Assembly (NCBI RefSeq): GCF_024699945.1 | Contig: NZ_JAJOMY010000001.1 | Location: forward strand, 2,921,001 to 2,985,000 | Direction: 5' to 3' | Origin: Phenylobacterium sp. J426 | GTDB taxonomy: Bacteria; Pseudomonadota; Alphaproteobacteria; Caulobacterales; Caulobacteraceae | Length of the DNA stretch: 64,000 nucleotides | In this document: piece after piece, positions 25,605-36,233 of the stretch | Position numbering within the stretch: the first letter of the stretch is position 1 | How the letters are laid out: each line of letters opens with the position of its first letter | Notes under the pieces: model-generated | The model's input: the letters and a program-made list of their open reading frames with translations, nothing else | Database searches by the model: none | What the model was told of the DNA's origin: nothing | Position numbers and translations under genes: made by a program

Positions 25605-27947
25605 CTATCGCCGCGTCTTCTTCTTGCCCTTGGACTTCGGCGTCTGGCCGGCGCCGCCGCCCCGGACCTTCCCCCCAGGCTTGCCTCCGGCGCTGCTGCG
25701 AGGCGGACCCCGGAACTCCGTCCCGGGTCTGCGATCGCCCCGCGCCCGAGCGCCCAGTCGCGGCCGGGGGGCCGACCGGTCGGGCGGGGCTGGCTCGCTC
25801 AGCATGTCGAAGAGGAGCCCGCCAGTGATGGGGGTCGCCTCCCGCAGCCGCACCTGCACGCGCATGCCCAGCGGCCAGCGGGCGCCGGTCCGCTCGCCGA
25901 CGAGGGCGTGGGCCCGGTCGTCGTGGACGAAGTATTCGCCGCCGAGGCTGGAGACCGGCACGAGACCGTCCGCGCCCGTCTCGGTCAGCCGCACGAAGAG
26001 GCCGAAGCGGGTGACGCCGGTGATGCGGCCGCCGAACTCCGCGCCGACGCGGTCAGACAGGAACGCCGCGACATAACGGTCGGTGGCGTCGCGTTCGGCA
26101 GCCATGGCGCGCCGCTCGGCGCCGGTGATCAGCTCGGCCGTGCCCTTCATCTTGGCGATGTCGCCTTCCGACAGGCCGTCCTTGCCGAGGCCCAGGGCCG
26201 TGATCAGCGCCCGGTGGACGATGAGGTCGGCGTAGCGGCGGATCGGTGAGGTGAAGTGGGCGTATTTCGCCAGGTTCAGCCCGTAGTGGCCGATGTTCTC
26301 GGTGTTGTAGTGGGCCTGCATCTGGGTGCGCAGGACCACCTCGTTGACGATCTCGGCGTGCGGCGTGTCGCGCGTTTCGTCCAGCAGGCGGTTGAAGCGC
26401 TCGGTGCGCGGCGCCTCGCCCTTGGTCCAGGGCATCCCCAGCGTCCCCAGGAAGTCCACGAGGGCGAAGATCTTCTCCTGGCTGGGCGCGTCGTGGACCC
26501 GGTAGATCAGCGGGATCTTCTTCTGCTCCAGGGTCTCGGCCGCGGACACGTTCGCCTGGATCATGAATTCCTCGATCAGCCGGTGGGCCTCGAGGCTGCT
26601 GCGGGGCGTGATCGAGACCACCTGGCCCTGCGCGTCGATGACGATCTTGCGCTCCAGGCTCTCGATGGCGAGCGGCGAGCGCGCGTCGCGGCCCTTCTTC
26701 AGCACCGCGTAGGCGGCCCAAAGCGGCTTCAGCACCGGCTCCAGCAGGGGGCCGGCCTTGTCGTCGGGCTTGCCGTCGATGGCGGCCTGGGCCTGTTCGT
26801 AGGACAGCTTGGCGGCCGAGCGCATTAGGCCGCGGACGAACCGGTGCGAGCGCTTCTTGCCGTCGGCGCCGAACACCATCCGCACGGCCATGGTCGCGCG
26901 GTTCTCGCCCTCGCGCAGTGAGCACAGGCCGTTCGACAGCCGTTCGGGCAGCATCGGCTCCACGCGGTCGGGGAAGTAGACACTGTTGCCCTTGTCACGC
27001 GCCTCACGGTCGAGGGCGGAGCCCGGCGTCACGTAGGCCGCGACGTCGGCGATGGCGACCCAGACGATCCAGCCGCCGGGGTTCTTCTCGTCGGTGTCGG
27101 GCTCGGCATAGACGGCATCGTCGTGGTCGCGGGCGTCGGCCGGGTCGATGGTGATCAGCGGGACCTCGCGCAGGTCCTCGCGGCCGGCAAGGGTCGGCGG
27201 CTGGGCCTCCTCGGCTTCCGCCTCGGCGGCCTGGCTGAAGCCCGTCGGGATGCCGTGGGCGTGGATGGCGATCAGCGAAGCGGCGCGCGGCTCGTCCTCG
27301 CGGCCGACCACCTCCAGGACCTTGCCGCGCTTGGGCCCGTAGCGCCCGACGGAGCCCTCCAGCTGCGCCACCACGAGGTCGCCGTCGCGCAGGTCGCCTG
27401 GATCGGACAGCACCAGGGTGTCCTTCGAGCGGCGGTCCACCGGCTCGACCCGCACCTCGCGGCGCTGCTTGCGGACGACGCCCAGCACCCGGTGGGCGCT
27501 CTGGCCCAGGCGCTTGATCAGGCGGGCCTCGAACTCGCCGTTCTCCAGCCGCACGAAGCGGACGAGCAGCTTGTCGCCGAGGCCCGGAGCGGGGCCCGTG
27601 ACGTCACCGCCCGGAGCGAGCGGCACCAGCGGCGCGTCCTCGCCCTTGGCCAGCCTCACCAGCAGGTCGCCGTCAGGATCGCGCTCGGCGACGTTGACCA
27701 CGCCGACCTCGGGCAGGGCGCCCGTCTCGGCGAAGCCGCGGCGGCTGCGGCGCGACAGGCTGCCTTCACCCTCGAGCTCGGTCATCATCATCCGGAGCGC
27801 CCGGCGGTCGCCGCCCTTCAGGCCGAACGCGCGGGCGATCGCGGCCTTGTCCACCTCGCCGTGCTCGCGGATGTAGTTGAGGAGCGTCTCCCGGTCGGGA
27901 AGGCCCTGGGGGATGCGGAGGGGCTTGGGCTTGTGCGGTCGGGCCAT
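25605..27947 (-). CDS. rnr: Ribonuclease R
   Basis: Processive 3'-5' exoribonuclease of the RNB family (780 residues) that degrades structured RNA, including rRNA and mRNA decay products. It has N-terminal winged-helix and cold-shock domains. The RNB catalytic segment TIDPADARDHDDAVYAE carries the Asp cluster, and TSPIRRYADLIVHR is the second signature. A C-terminal S1 domain and a basic, Gly-rich tail (KGKKKTRR) complete it. It is 45 bases after topA on the same strand. Confidence 0.95.
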   Translation of the reverse strand: MARPHKPKPLRIPQGLPDRETLLNYIREHGEVDKAAIARAFGLKGGDRRALRMMMTELEGEGSLSRRSRRGFAETGALPEVGVVNVAERDPDGDLLVRLAKGEDAPLVPLAPGGDVTGPAPGLGDKLLVRFVRLENGEFEARLIKRLGQSAHRVLGVVRKQRREVRVEPVDRRSKDTLVLSDPGDLRDGDLVVAQLEGSVGRYGPKRGKVLEVVGREDEPRAASLIAIHAHGIPTGFSQAAEAEAEEAQPPTLAGREDLREVPLITIDPADARDHDDAVYAEPDTDEKNPGGWIVWVAIADVAAYVTPGSALDREARDKGNSVYFPDRVEPMLPERLSNGLCSLREGENRATMAVRMVFGADGKKRSHRFVRGLMRSAAKLSYEQAQAAIDGKPDDKAGPLLEPVLKPLWAAYAVLKKGRDARSPLAIESLERKIVIDAQGQVVSITPRSSLEAHRLIEEFMIQANVSAAETLEQKKIPLIYRVHDAPSQEKIFALVDFLGTLGMPWTKGEAPRTERFNRLLDETRDTPHAEIVNEVVLRTQMQAHYNTENIGHYGLNLAKYAHFTSPIRRYADLIVHRALITALGLGKDGLSEGDIAKMKGTAELITGAERRAMAAERDATDRYVAAFLSDRVGAEFGGRITGVTRFGLFVRLTETGADGLVPVSSLGGEYFVHDDRAHALVGERTGARWPLGMRVQVRLREATPITGGLLFDMLSEPAPPDRSAPRPRLGARARGDRRPGTEFRGPPRSSAGGKPGGKVRGGGAGQTPKSKGKKKTRR

Positions 27948-27992
27948 GGTGCGGTGCTTAGCACAACGTCACGGCCCGGGTCCGGCTCCCGA

Positions 27993-30567
27993 TCAGGCGT
28001 CGGCCTTGGCCTTGCCCTTCTTCGCGGCCGGCTTCTTCGCGGACGCGGCCTTTCGGGCAGGCTTCTTCTTGCCGCCGCCCTTGGCCTCACGTTCGGCGAG
28101 CAGCTTCACAGCCTCCTCCAGGGTCAGCGCCGCAGGATCGGCCGCCTTCGGCACGGTGGCGTTGGTGGCGCCGTGCTTCACATAGGGGCCGTAGCGCCCG
28201 GCCAGCACGCGCACTGGCTGGCCGTCCGTCGGGTGGGGCCCCAGGTCCTTGAGCGGCGCCTGTTCCGCCCCGCCGCCGCGTTTCCCGCCGGCGCGCTTCG
28301 TGGCGATGAGGTCGACGGCGCGGTTGAGGCCGACGTCGAACACCTCGTCGACGTTCGGCAGGTTGGCGTAGGTGCCGTTGTGCTGCACGAACGGGCCATA
28401 GCGGCCGATCCCGGCGAGGATCGGCTGGCCGTCTTCCGGGTGCAGCCCCACCTCGCGGGGCAGGCGCAGGAGGCGCAGCGCCTTCTCCAGGTCCATATCG
28501 CCGGCGCTCCAGCCCTTCGGCAGGCTGGATCGCTTGGGCTTCTCGCCTTCCCCAAGCTGGACGTAGGGCCCGAAACGGCCGGCCTTCAGCCACACCGTCT
28601 CTCCGGTGACGGGGTCCGTGCCCAGGTCGCGGTCGCCGTTGCCGTCGGCGCCTTCCGCGTCGGGCGGACCGAACGGGCGCGTGAAGCGGCATTCCGGATA
28701 GTTCGAGCAACCGACGAAGGCGCCGGTGCGGCTGGGCTTCAGGCTCAGCCGGCCGCTGCCGCATCGTGGGCAGGTGCGCGGGTCCGAGCCGTCGGGCATC
28801 GGCGGGAACAAGGTGGACGACAGGCTTTCGTCGAGCGCGTCAATCACCTCGCGCGTGCCGATCTGGCCGAGCTCGCCGACCTTGGCGTTGAAGTCGGCCC
28901 AGAAGTTCTTGAGCAGCACCTTCCAGTCGAGGTCGCCAGCCGATACCTGGTCCAGCTGGTTCTCCAGGTCGGCGGTGAAGTCGTACTCGACGTACTTCTT
29001 GAAGAACTCCTCCAGGAAGATCGTGACGATCCGGCCCTGATCCTCGGGGATGAAGCGCTGCTTCTCCATGCGGACGTAGCTGCGATCGCGCAGTCGCTCG
29101 AGAATCGAGGCGTAGGTCGAGGGCCGGCCGATGCCGAGCTCTTCCATCTTCTTGACGAGGCTGGCTTCGGAATAGCGCGGCGGCGGCTCGGTGAAGTGCT
29201 GATCGGCCTTGGCTTGGCGAACGGTCGCTTGGGCGCCTTCGGCGACCTGCGGCAGACGGCCGCCTTCCTCGTCCTCAGGATCATCGCGGCCTTCCTCGTA
29301 GACGGCGAGGTAGCCGGGGAAGGTCACCACCTGGCCGGTGGCGCGCAGGCCGGTCTGCCCGTCGACGCTGTCGAGGTCGATGGTCGTCTTCTCGACGCGC
29401 GCTGACTCCATCTGCGAGGCGATCATCCGCTTCCAGATCAGCTCGTAGAGCCGGCCGAGGTCGCCCTCGAGACGCATCTTGCCGGGGTTGCGGCCAAGGC
29501 TGGTCGGGCGGATCGCCTCGTGGGCCTCCTGGGCGTTCTTAGCCTTCGTCGAATAGATCCGCGGCTTCTCCGGCACATAGTCCTTGCCGTAGAGCCCGCC
29601 GATAACGGCGCGCGCCTCGTCTAGCGCCTCGGGCGCGGTCTGCACGCCGTCGGTCCGCATGTAGGTGATGAGGCCGACCGTCTCGCCGCCGACGTCGACG
29701 CCTTCGTAGAGCTTCTGGGCGGCCTGCATGGTGCGCTGAGCCGAGAAGCCGAGCTTGCGGGCGGCTTCCTGCTGCAACGTCGAGGTCGTGAAGGGGGGGC
29801 GGCGGCGACCGGCGGCCGGGCTTGCGCTCGACGGCCGAGATCTTGAAGGTCGCGGCCTTCACGGCGTCACGCGCGGCGAAGGCCGAGGTTTCGTTATTGA
29901 GGTCGAACTTCGAGAGCCGCTTGCCCTCGTGCTTCACGAGGCGCGCGGTGAAGGGGTCGCTGCCAGCGGCGACCTCGGCCTCGACGGTCCAGTACTCCTG
30001 TGTCTTGAAGCGCTCGATCTCGAGCTCGCGGTCAACGATCAGGCGCAGAGCCACCGATTGCACGCGGCCAGCGGACTTCGCGCCCGGCAGCTTGCGCCAC
30101 AGCACAGGCGACAGCGTGAAGCCCACGAGGTAGTCGAGTGCGCGCCGGGCGAGGTAGGCCTCGACCAGCTCCATGTCGAGTTCGCGGGGATTGGCCATCG
30201 CCTCGGTCACGGCCGACTTGGTGATGGCGTTGAACACCACCCGCTGGACCTTGGCGTCCTTCAGCGCGCGCTTCTTCTGCAGCACTTCCAGCACGTGCCA
30301 CGAGATGGCCTCGCCCTCGCGATCCGGGTCGGTGGCCAGGATCACGCGCTCGGCCCCCTTGGCCGCCTCGGCGATCTCGGACAGCCGCTTCGCCGCCTTG
30401 GCGTCGACATCCCAGGACATGGCGAAGTCCTCGTCCGGGCGCACCGAACCGTCCTTCGCGGGGAGGTCGCGGACGTGGCCGTAGCTGGCCAGCACCTTGA
30501 AGTCGGAACCCAGGTACTTGTTGATGGTCTTGGCCTTGGCCGGGCTCTCGACGATGACGACGTTCAT
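27993..30567 (-). CDS. topA: DNA topoisomerase I (frameshifted in this sequence)
   Basis: Type IA topoisomerase that relaxes negative supercoils; essential. The Toprim domain starts at VIVESPAKAKTINKYLG and includes ATDPDREGEAISWH; the active-site Tyr lies in LITYMRTDGVQ. One zinc ribbon (CPRCGSG..CSNYPEC) and repeated C-terminal KRxGG-type modules follow, ending in a Lys/Ala-rich tail. One extra base in the G7 run at 29793-29799 breaks the frame at RRP|PFTTSTLQQEA; corrected length ~857. Because the gene is essential, the shift is almost surely an error. Confidence 0.93.
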
Positions 30568-30652
30568 AAAGGTGGTTCTGGTCCCCTGAGAGGCGCGGAA
30601 GGTGGGGGCGGCCTCTACCCCCTGTCAACGGCCAGGACGACGCGGTTTCCGC

Positions 30653-30670
30653 GAGCCCCTTAAGGGGCTC
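30653..30670. terminator. Perfect 18-bp palindrome at the end of dprA
   Basis: GAGCCCCTTAAGGGGCTC overlaps the dprA stop codon and could fold as a 7-bp stem with a TTAA loop. No T tract follows, so termination is only a suggestion. Confidence 0.4.
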
Positions 30671-31763
30671 ATCCGCTGGACACCATCCCGCCGGGCAGCA
30701 GTTCGGCCCGTCCGGCCAGCGACAGCTCCACCAGCGCGGCGAAGACGGCGGGGGCGGGCGCACCGGTCGAACGGACGAGCTCGTCGCGGCTGACCGGCGT
30801 GGGCGACAGCAGATCGGCGACGTTGCGGATGAGCGCAGGATCAGGCTCGGGCGGCGGCGCTGGGCGGAAGCCGTGCCGCTCGGGTTCCCGCAGGTCGCGC
30901 AGACCCTCCAGCGCGCGCAGCACGTCGTCGACGCCCTCGCAGAGCGCTGCGCCCTGGCGGATCAGGTCGTTGGTCCCCTTGGCGCGGGGATCGAGCGGAG
31001 AGCCGGGAACGGCCAGCACTTCGCGGCCCTGCTCGGCGGCCAGTCGGGCGGTGATCAGAGAGCCCGAGCGCGGTTCGGCTTCCACCACGACGACGGCGCG
31101 GGAGAGTCCCGCAATTAACCGGTTGCGGCGGGGAAAGTCGCGGGCGACCGCGGTGCGGCCCGGCTCGCTTTCGGAGACGACGCAGCCGTCGGCGACGAGG
31201 CGCTCGTAGAGCGGGCGGTGTTCGGGCGGATAGACGTCGTCGACGCCGCCGCCCAGGACGGCGACCGTCCCCGTCGGCAGTGCGCCTTCGTGGGCCGCGC
31301 CGTCGATGCCGCGGGCCATGCCGGAGACGACGACGTGTCCGGTGCGGCCGAGGTCGGCGGCGAGGCCGCGGGCGAAGCGCTGGCCGGCGGCGGAGGCCAC
31401 GCGGGCGCCGACGATGGCGACGGCGGGTCGGTCCAGCAACTCGGTTCGGCCGCGGGCCCAGATCAGCGGCGGCGGCGGGTCCAGTGCGGCCAGAGGCAGG
31501 GGGAAGTCGCGCTCGCAACTGGCGATCAGGCGCGCGCCGAGCGCGGCCCCGGCTTCGAGCTCGGCCTGGGCCTGGGTTTCGCTGGGGATCGAGAGCGGCT
31601 TCATCCGCCCGCCGCGGCGAGCGAGGTCGGGCAGGGCGGCGAGCGCCAGGGCGGGCTCTCCGAAGCGGCCGATCAACTGGTCGAAGGTGACGGGCCCGAC
31701 GTTCTCGGTGCGGGCCAGTCGCAGCCAGTCGCGCCGTTGGGCGTCGGAGAGCTCCCGAATCAA
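30669..31763 (-). CDS. dprA: DNA-processing protein DprA
   Basis: RecA loader for incoming single-stranded DNA in natural transformation, 364 residues. The Rossmann-like core includes [50 protein letters not shown] and [23 protein letters not shown]-terminal winged helix ([16 protein letters not shown]) is present. TTG 31763 is taken as start because it overlaps the plsY stop (TTGA); the longer frame upstream lies inside plsY and is not protein-like. An insert-free, complete gene. Confidence 0.93.
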   Translation of the reverse strand: MIRELSDAQRRDWLRLARTENVGPVTFDQLIGRFGEPALALAALPDLARRGGRMKPLSIPSETQAQAELEAGAALGARLIASCERDFPLPLAALDPPPPLIWARGRTELLDRPAVAIVGARVASAAGQRFARGLAADLGRTGHVVVSGMARGIDGAAHEGALPTGTVAVLGGGVDDVYPPEHRPLYERLVADGCVVSESEPGRTAVARDFPRRNRLIAGLSRAVVVVEAEPRSGSLITARLAAEQGREVLAVPGSPLDPRAKGTNDLIRQGAALCEGVDDVLRALEGLRDLREPERHGFRPAPPPEPDPALIRNVADLLSPTPVSRDELVRSTGAPAPAVFAALVELSLAGRAELLPGGMVSSG

Positions 31764-32413
31764 GCCTGGTCCTTCTCCGGCGCGGTCTTCGATCCGCCGA
31801 TCCGCGGCTCCTCGCCCTTCAGCAGGCGGCGGATGTTCGGCGCGTGGCGGACGTAGATGAGGATGGCCATGAAGAGCGCCATGAGCGCGACCGGCTCGGG
31901 CCGCCCGACCAGGAAGACGAAGGCGGGCGCCAGGGCGGCGGCCACCAGGGCCGCCAACGACGAAATGCGGAAGACAAAGGCGGTCACCAGCCAGGCGGCG
32001 CCTGCCAGGACACCGACCGGCCAGGCGGCGGCGAGCAGGGTGCCGAAAAAGGTCGCCACGCCCTTGCCGCCCTTGAAGCCCAGCCACACCGGGAACAGGT
32101 GGCCGAGGAAGGCCGAGGCGCCGGCGAGCGCGGTGAGCGTCGCCTGAGTCTCGACGGGGGCGGTCCGCGTCGCGAGCCAGGCCAGCAAGACCGCCACCGC
32201 GCCCTTGCCGCCGTCGCCGAGAAGCGTGATCGCCGCCAGGTCCTTGCGGCCGGTGCGGAGCACATTGGTCGCGCCGATGTTGCCCGATCCGATCGCGCGC
32301 ACGTCGCCCGCGCGGCCCAGTCGGGTGGCGATGACCCCGAACGGGATCGAGCCCAGCAGGTAGCCGCCGATGACGGCGCCCGCGATCAGGACAGGATTCA
32401 GAGACTCGAACAT
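31760..32413 (-). CDS. plsY: Acyl phosphate:glycerol-3-phosphate acyltransferase PlsY
   Basis: Inner-membrane enzyme that transfers acyl groups from acyl-phosphate to glycerol 3-phosphate, the first step of phospholipid synthesis. 217 residues with about six hydrophobic segments. All three family motifs are visible: [27 protein letters not shown] and RHAPNIRRL. Translationally coupled to dprA. Confidence 0.96.
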   Translation of the reverse strand: MFESLNPVLIAGAVIGGYLLGSIPFGVIATRLGRAGDVRAIGSGNIGATNVLRTGRKDLAAITLLGDGGKGAVAVLLAWLATRTAPVETQATLTALAGASAFLGHLFPVWLGFKGGKGVATFFGTLLAAAWPVGVLAGAAWLVTAFVFRISSLAALVAAALAPAFVFLVGRPEPVALMALFMAILIYVRHAPNIRRLLKGEEPRIGGSKTAPEKDQA

Positions 32414-32505
32414 CGGCGCTCCCCCAGTGCAGGACGCGAGTCCTAGCGGCCGGGCGCGCGAAGTCTAGGACAGCAAGCGTCGCAATGAAAACAAAAAAGA
32501 GAACG

Positions 32506-33801
32506 TCAGGCCCGGTGAACGGTCCGGCCGTCCACGACGGTGCGCAGGACCTTGCCCTGCAGCATCCGCCCGTCGAAGGGCGAGTTCTTGGACTTCGACA
32601 TCAGCTTGTCGGCGTCGATGACGACCGGGGCGTTCGGATCGCACAGGACGAGGTCGGCCGGCGCGCCCTTGGCGATGCGGCCGGCCGGCAGGCCCAGCAG
32701 CTCGGCCGGGGCGCTGGTCACCGTGCGGATCAGGTCGATCAGCGGGATGCGGCCCTCGTGGTGGAAGGCGAGCAGGGCGGCGAGCAGCGTCTCCAGACCG
32801 ACCGCGCCCGGCGCGGCCTCGTCGTAGGGCAGGCGCTTTTCCTCGGCCGGGGCCGGCGTGTGCGCCGAAACGATCACCTTGATCAGGCCCGAGGCGACGG
32901 CGTCGATGACCGCCTGGCGATCGTCCTCGCTGCGCAGCGGCGGATCCACCTTGCAGAAGGTGCGGTAGTCGCCGATGTCGAGTTCGTTGAACGACAGGTG
33001 GTTGATCGAGGTGGTGGCGGTGGCGTTTACGCCGCGCTTCACCGCCCGCTCGAAGGTCTCCAGGGCGGCGGCGGTGGTCAGCTGATCGACGATCAGCTTG
33101 GCGCCGGTGACTTCGGCCAGGGCGAGATCCCGCTCAAGCATGATCTTCTCGGCGATCGCCGGCACGTTGGGCAGGCCCATGCGGGCGGCGAACTCGCCCG
33201 ACGTGGCCGCGGCGCCGGCCGACAGCCACGGATCGGACGGCCGGTGGGCGACCGGCGTGTCGAACGCCTTGGCGTAGCTCAGCACCCGCTGGAAGACCTT
33301 GGAGTTGACGATCGGCCGGTCGGCGTCGGTCACATAGAGGCAGCCGGCCTCGTGCATGAGGCCGATCTCGGCCATCCGCTCGCCCTGGGCCCCCTTGGTG
33401 GCGGCGCCGGCCGGATAGACGTTGACCAGCTCGATGTCGCGGGCCCGGCGCAGGACGAAATCCACCACCGACGGCTCGTCCATCACCGGCGAGGTATCGG
33501 GCTGGACGACGATGGTGGTCACGCCGCCCGCCGCCGCGGCCCGGCCGGCCGACTTCAGCGTCTCGCGGGGCTCGAAGCCGGGCTCGCCCGTCTTCACGCG
33601 AATATCGATCAGGCCCGGGATCAGCAGCTTGCCGGCGCCGTCCACCACCTCGACGTCCTTCGACAGGCCGCCAAGGTCGCCGCCCTGGACCACGTCGGCG
33701 ATCACGCCCTCGGTGACGACGACGGCGCCGGGGCCGTCGAAGCCGGAGGCCGGGTCGACGATCCGGACGTTCGTGAAGGCGAGGGGACGGCCGGCGCTCA
33801 T
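32506..33801 (-). CDS. pyrC: Dihydroorotase-like protein PyrC' (probably non-catalytic)
   Basis: Amidohydrolase of 431 residues directly after pyrB (ATGA overlap), as in the class of aspartate transcarbamoylases that need an inactive DHOase partner. The overall DHOase pattern is clear ([32 protein letters not shown]), but the metal ligands are lost: DxHxH is replaced by D-I-R-V-K, and the Asp-His near the C-terminus reads SAHTPAP. It is therefore best read as structural PyrC'/PyrX; an active pyrC should lie elsewhere. The minus-strand downstream region has a T6 tract at ~32490. Confidence 0.9.
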   Translation of the reverse strand: MSAGRPLAFTNVRIVDPASGFDGPGAVVVTEGVIADVVQGGDLGGLSKDVEVVDGAGKLLIPGLIDIRVKTGEPGFEPRETLKSAGRAAAAGGVTTIVVQPDTSPVMDEPSVVDFVLRRARDIELVNVYPAGAATKGAQGERMAEIGLMHEAGCLYVTDADRPIVNSKVFQRVLSYAKAFDTPVAHRPSDPWLSAGAAATSGEFAARMGLPNVPAIAEKIMLERDLALAEVTGAKLIVDQLTTAAALETFERAVKRGVNATATTSINHLSFNELDIGDYRTFCKVDPPLRSEDDRQAVIDAVASGLIKVIVSAHTPAPAEEKRLPYDEAAPGAVGLETLLAALLAFHHEGRIPLIDLIRTVTSAPAELLGLPAGRIAKGAPADLVLCDPNAPVVIDADKLMSKSKNSPFDGRMLQGKVLRTVVDGRTVHRA

Positions 33802-34782
33802 CGATCGTTGTCCAAGCGCGCGGCCAGCGAGGCCAGGACGGCCATGCGCGCAGCTACGCCCATCTCCACCTGATCCTGGATGAGGCTCACCGACAGGTCA
33901 TCGGCCACGTCGGAGTCGATCTCGACGCCACGGTTCATTGGGCCGGGGTGCATCACGCGCACGCCCGGCGCGGCCAGGGCCAGCTTCTCGCGGTCGAGGC
34001 CGTAGAAGCGGAAATACTCGCGCTGCGAGGGGGGCCATCACCCCATCCATGCGCTCGAGCTGCAGGCGCAGCATCATGACGACGTCGCAGCCGGCGACGC
34101 CCTTGCGCATGTCGTGGAAGACCTCGACGTTCCAGCGGTGGGCGGCGGCCGGGATCAGGGTGGGCGGACCCACGAGCCGCACATGCGCCCCCAGCATCTG
34201 CAGCAGGGCGATGTTCGAGCGCGCCACGCGGGAGTGCAGGACGTCGCCGCAGATGGCGACCTTCAGGCCGGCGATACGGCCGAAGGCGCGCCGCATCGAC
34301 AGCGCGTCGAGCAGCGCCTGGGTCGGGTGTTCGTGCTGGCCGTCGCCGGCGTTGATCACCGAGCAGCCGACCTTCTGCGAGAGCAGGGACGCCGCGCCCG
34401 ACGAGGCGTGCCGGATCACCAGCAGGTCGGGCTGCATGGCGTTCAGGGTGACGGCCGTGTCGATCAGCGTCTCGCCCTTGGAGATCGACGACGAGCGCGG
34501 GCTCATGTTGACGACGTCGGCGCCCAGCCGCTTGCCGGCCAGCTCGAACGAGCTCTGCGTCCGCGTCGAGTTCTCGAAGAACAGGTTCATGAGCGTTCGA
34601 CCCTTGAGCAGGTCGAGCTTCTTCGAGGTCTGGCGATTCAGGCTGACGAAACCGTCGGCGAGGTCGAGGAGGTTCGCCACCTCGATCTCGTTCAAGTCGG
34701 TCGCGGACAGGAAATGGCGCTTGGGGAAGGCGAAGGTCCGCTGCAGGACCTCGTTCAATCCGGTGGGGGCGCCGCTCATCAA
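33798..34782 (-). CDS. pyrB: Aspartate carbamoyltransferase catalytic subunit (frameshifted in this sequence)
   Basis: Catalyses carbamoyl phosphate + aspartate to carbamoylaspartate in pyrimidine synthesis. [20 protein letters not shown] (carbamoyl-phosphate loop), RHASSGA and [13 protein letters not shown] are seen. One extra base in the G6 run at 34029-34034 breaks the frame after DGVMAP; the correct continuation [11 protein letters not shown] ... [16 protein letters not shown] runs to TGA 33798, which overlaps the pyrC' start. Corrected length ~327 residues. Confidence 0.92.
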
Positions 34783-34883
34783 AGCGGGGTCTTAGAGCGG
34801 CGCGCGGCGCAAGCCAAGCAGGCCTTTGCGAAGCCGCGTCGCGGGGGGCATACCTGGGCTCAAATCCTGGGAGGGAATCCGGC

Positions 34884-35390
34884 TTGAAAGTCGATCTGCA
34901 CACGTTCTCCGGCGTCTATGTCCGCGGCCTGGACACCCTGGCCCACCTGCTGACGAAGGGGGCCGAGTTCGCCAAGGCCAAGGGCGCGTCCGAGGCGGAA
35001 TTCCTCGACTGGCGCCTGGCGCCCGACATGTTCAACATGCGCCAGCAGGCCCAGACGGTCATCCGCTTCGCCGAGCAATGGACGGCCCGCGCCGCCGGCG
35101 ACGAGGTTCCCCCGGACCAGGCCGCCGAACAGTCGCTGGAGGAGCTGCTCGCCGACATCGCTCGGGTGAAGGCCTATGTCGCCAGCGTAGACGCGGACCG
35201 GTTCGCCGGTCGCGAGACCGCCACCGCCACGGTCAGCCTCGGCGTCATGGAGCCGACGTTCCCGATCGGCCAATGGGTGCCGAACTTCGCGATGCCGAAC
35301 TTCTATTTCCACCTCGGCATGGCCTACGCGATCCTGCGCCAGCGCGGCCTAGACCTGAACAAGCGGGACTGGTTCGCCGGCGGCCTCTGA
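34884..35390 (+). CDS. DUF1993 family protein
   Basis: A 168-residue helical protein of the DUF1993 family, which shares the DinB/YfiT four-helix fold. Typical segments are FLDWRLAPDMFNMRQQAQTV and NFAMPNFYFHLGMAYAILR near the C-terminus. The start is TTG 34884, supported by GGGAGGG about ten bases upstream; the next in-frame start would remove the first helix. The function is unknown. It is divergent from pyrB. Confidence 0.85.
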   Translation: MKVDLHTFSGVYVRGLDTLAHLLTKGAEFAKAKGASEAEFLDWRLAPDMFNMRQQAQTVIRFAEQWTARAAGDEVPPDQAAEQSLEELLADIARVKAYVASVDADRFAGRETATATVSLGVMEPTFPIGQWVPNFAMPNFYFHLGMAYAILRQRGLDLNKRDWFAGGL

Positions 35391-35403
35391 CGAACCCCGG
35401 GCT

Positions 35404-35874
35404 CTAGCCGTTCCGGAGCCGGTCCAAGGCGCCCTGCAAAATCCAGGCGGCGGCCATCTTGTCGACCACGTCGGCGCGGCGGGCGCGGCTCATGTCCGCC
35501 TCGCCGACCAGCATGCGGTTGACCGCCATGGTCGACATCCGCTCGTCCCAGAAGGCGATGGGCAGGTCGGGCCGCAGGCGCAGCAGGTTGCGGGCGAAGG
35601 CGCGGTTGGACTGGCAGCGCGCCCCTTCCGTGCCGTCCATGTTCACCGGCAGGCCGATCACGAGGCCCGAGGCCCGGCGGCTCTCCATCAGCTTGAAGAG
35701 CGCGTTCGCGTCGTCGGTGAACTTGGATTTGCGGATCAGCTCGAGCGGCGAGGCGACGAAGCGGGTGGCGTCGGAGACGGCGACGCCGATGGTCTTCTCG
35801 CCGAGGTCGAGGCCCACGAGGGGCGTGTTCTTCGCCGTCGCGGCGGGCAGTTCCAGAAGGTCGATGACGGCCAT
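35404..35874 (-). CDS. ruvX: Putative Holliday junction resolvase / pre-16S rRNA nuclease
   Basis: YqgF/RuvX family RNase H-fold nuclease of 156 residues, implicated in pre-16S rRNA 5' maturation. LVGLDLGEKTIGVAVSD carries the first catalytic Asp; GLPVNMDGTEG and WDERMSTMAVNRML carry the later motif residues. ATG 35874 (MAVIDLLEL) is chosen over an upstream Met because it starts at the family boundary. It is divergent from gatC. Confidence 0.93.
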   Translation of the reverse strand: MAVIDLLELPAATAKNTPLVGLDLGEKTIGVAVSDATRFVASPLELIRKSKFTDDANALFKLMESRRASGLVIGLPVNMDGTEGARCQSNRAFARNLLRLRPDLPIAFWDERMSTMAVNRMLVGEADMSRARRADVVDKMAAAWILQGALDRLRNG

Positions 35875-35945
35875 CGGCTCCTCATAGCTTGCAAAATGCT
35901 GCGCCGCACGGCTAACCCACGCCTCTGACTTCAAAGGAGGATGGC

Positions 35946-36233
35946 ATGGCCATCGACGCCGCGACCGTGCGCAAGGTCGCGAGGCTCGCGCGGATCGCCG
36001 AGCCGGAGGACCGCCTGGAGCCGCTGGCCAAGGAGCTGTCCGGCATCCTGAACTGGATCGAGCAGCTGAACGAGGTCGACACCGACGGCGTCGAACCCAT
36101 GACCACGTCGGTCGAGACGGCGCTGCCGATGCGCGACGACATCGTCACCGACGGCGGCGACCCGGCCAAGGTGCTGGCCAACGCGCCGAAGGCGAACAAG
36201 AACTTCTTCGTCGTGCCGAAGGTGGTCGAGTAA
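35946..36233 (+). CDS. gatC: Asp/Glu-tRNA amidotransferase subunit C
   Basis: Small subunit (95 residues) of the GatCAB amidotransferase that converts Glu-tRNA(Gln) and Asp-tRNA(Asn). The pattern [37 protein letters not shown] is typical. A full Shine-Dalgarno AAAGGAGG lies at 35933-35940. The last base of its TAA overlaps the A of the gatA ATG, so translation is coupled. Confidence 0.96.
   Translation: MAIDAATVRKVARLARIAEPEDRLEPLAKELSGILNWIEQLNEVDTDGVEPMTTSVETALPMRDDIVTDGGDPAKVLANAPKANKNFFVVPKVVE

Noticed and set aside
27123..29405. 760-codon frame antisense to rnr and topA
   Set aside because: Shadow of two well-conserved genes; composition is typical of antisense frames in GC-rich DNA.
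32485..33873. 462-codon frame antisense to pyrC'
   Set aside because: Shadow frame; the minus strand encodes a clear dihydroorotase-like protein.
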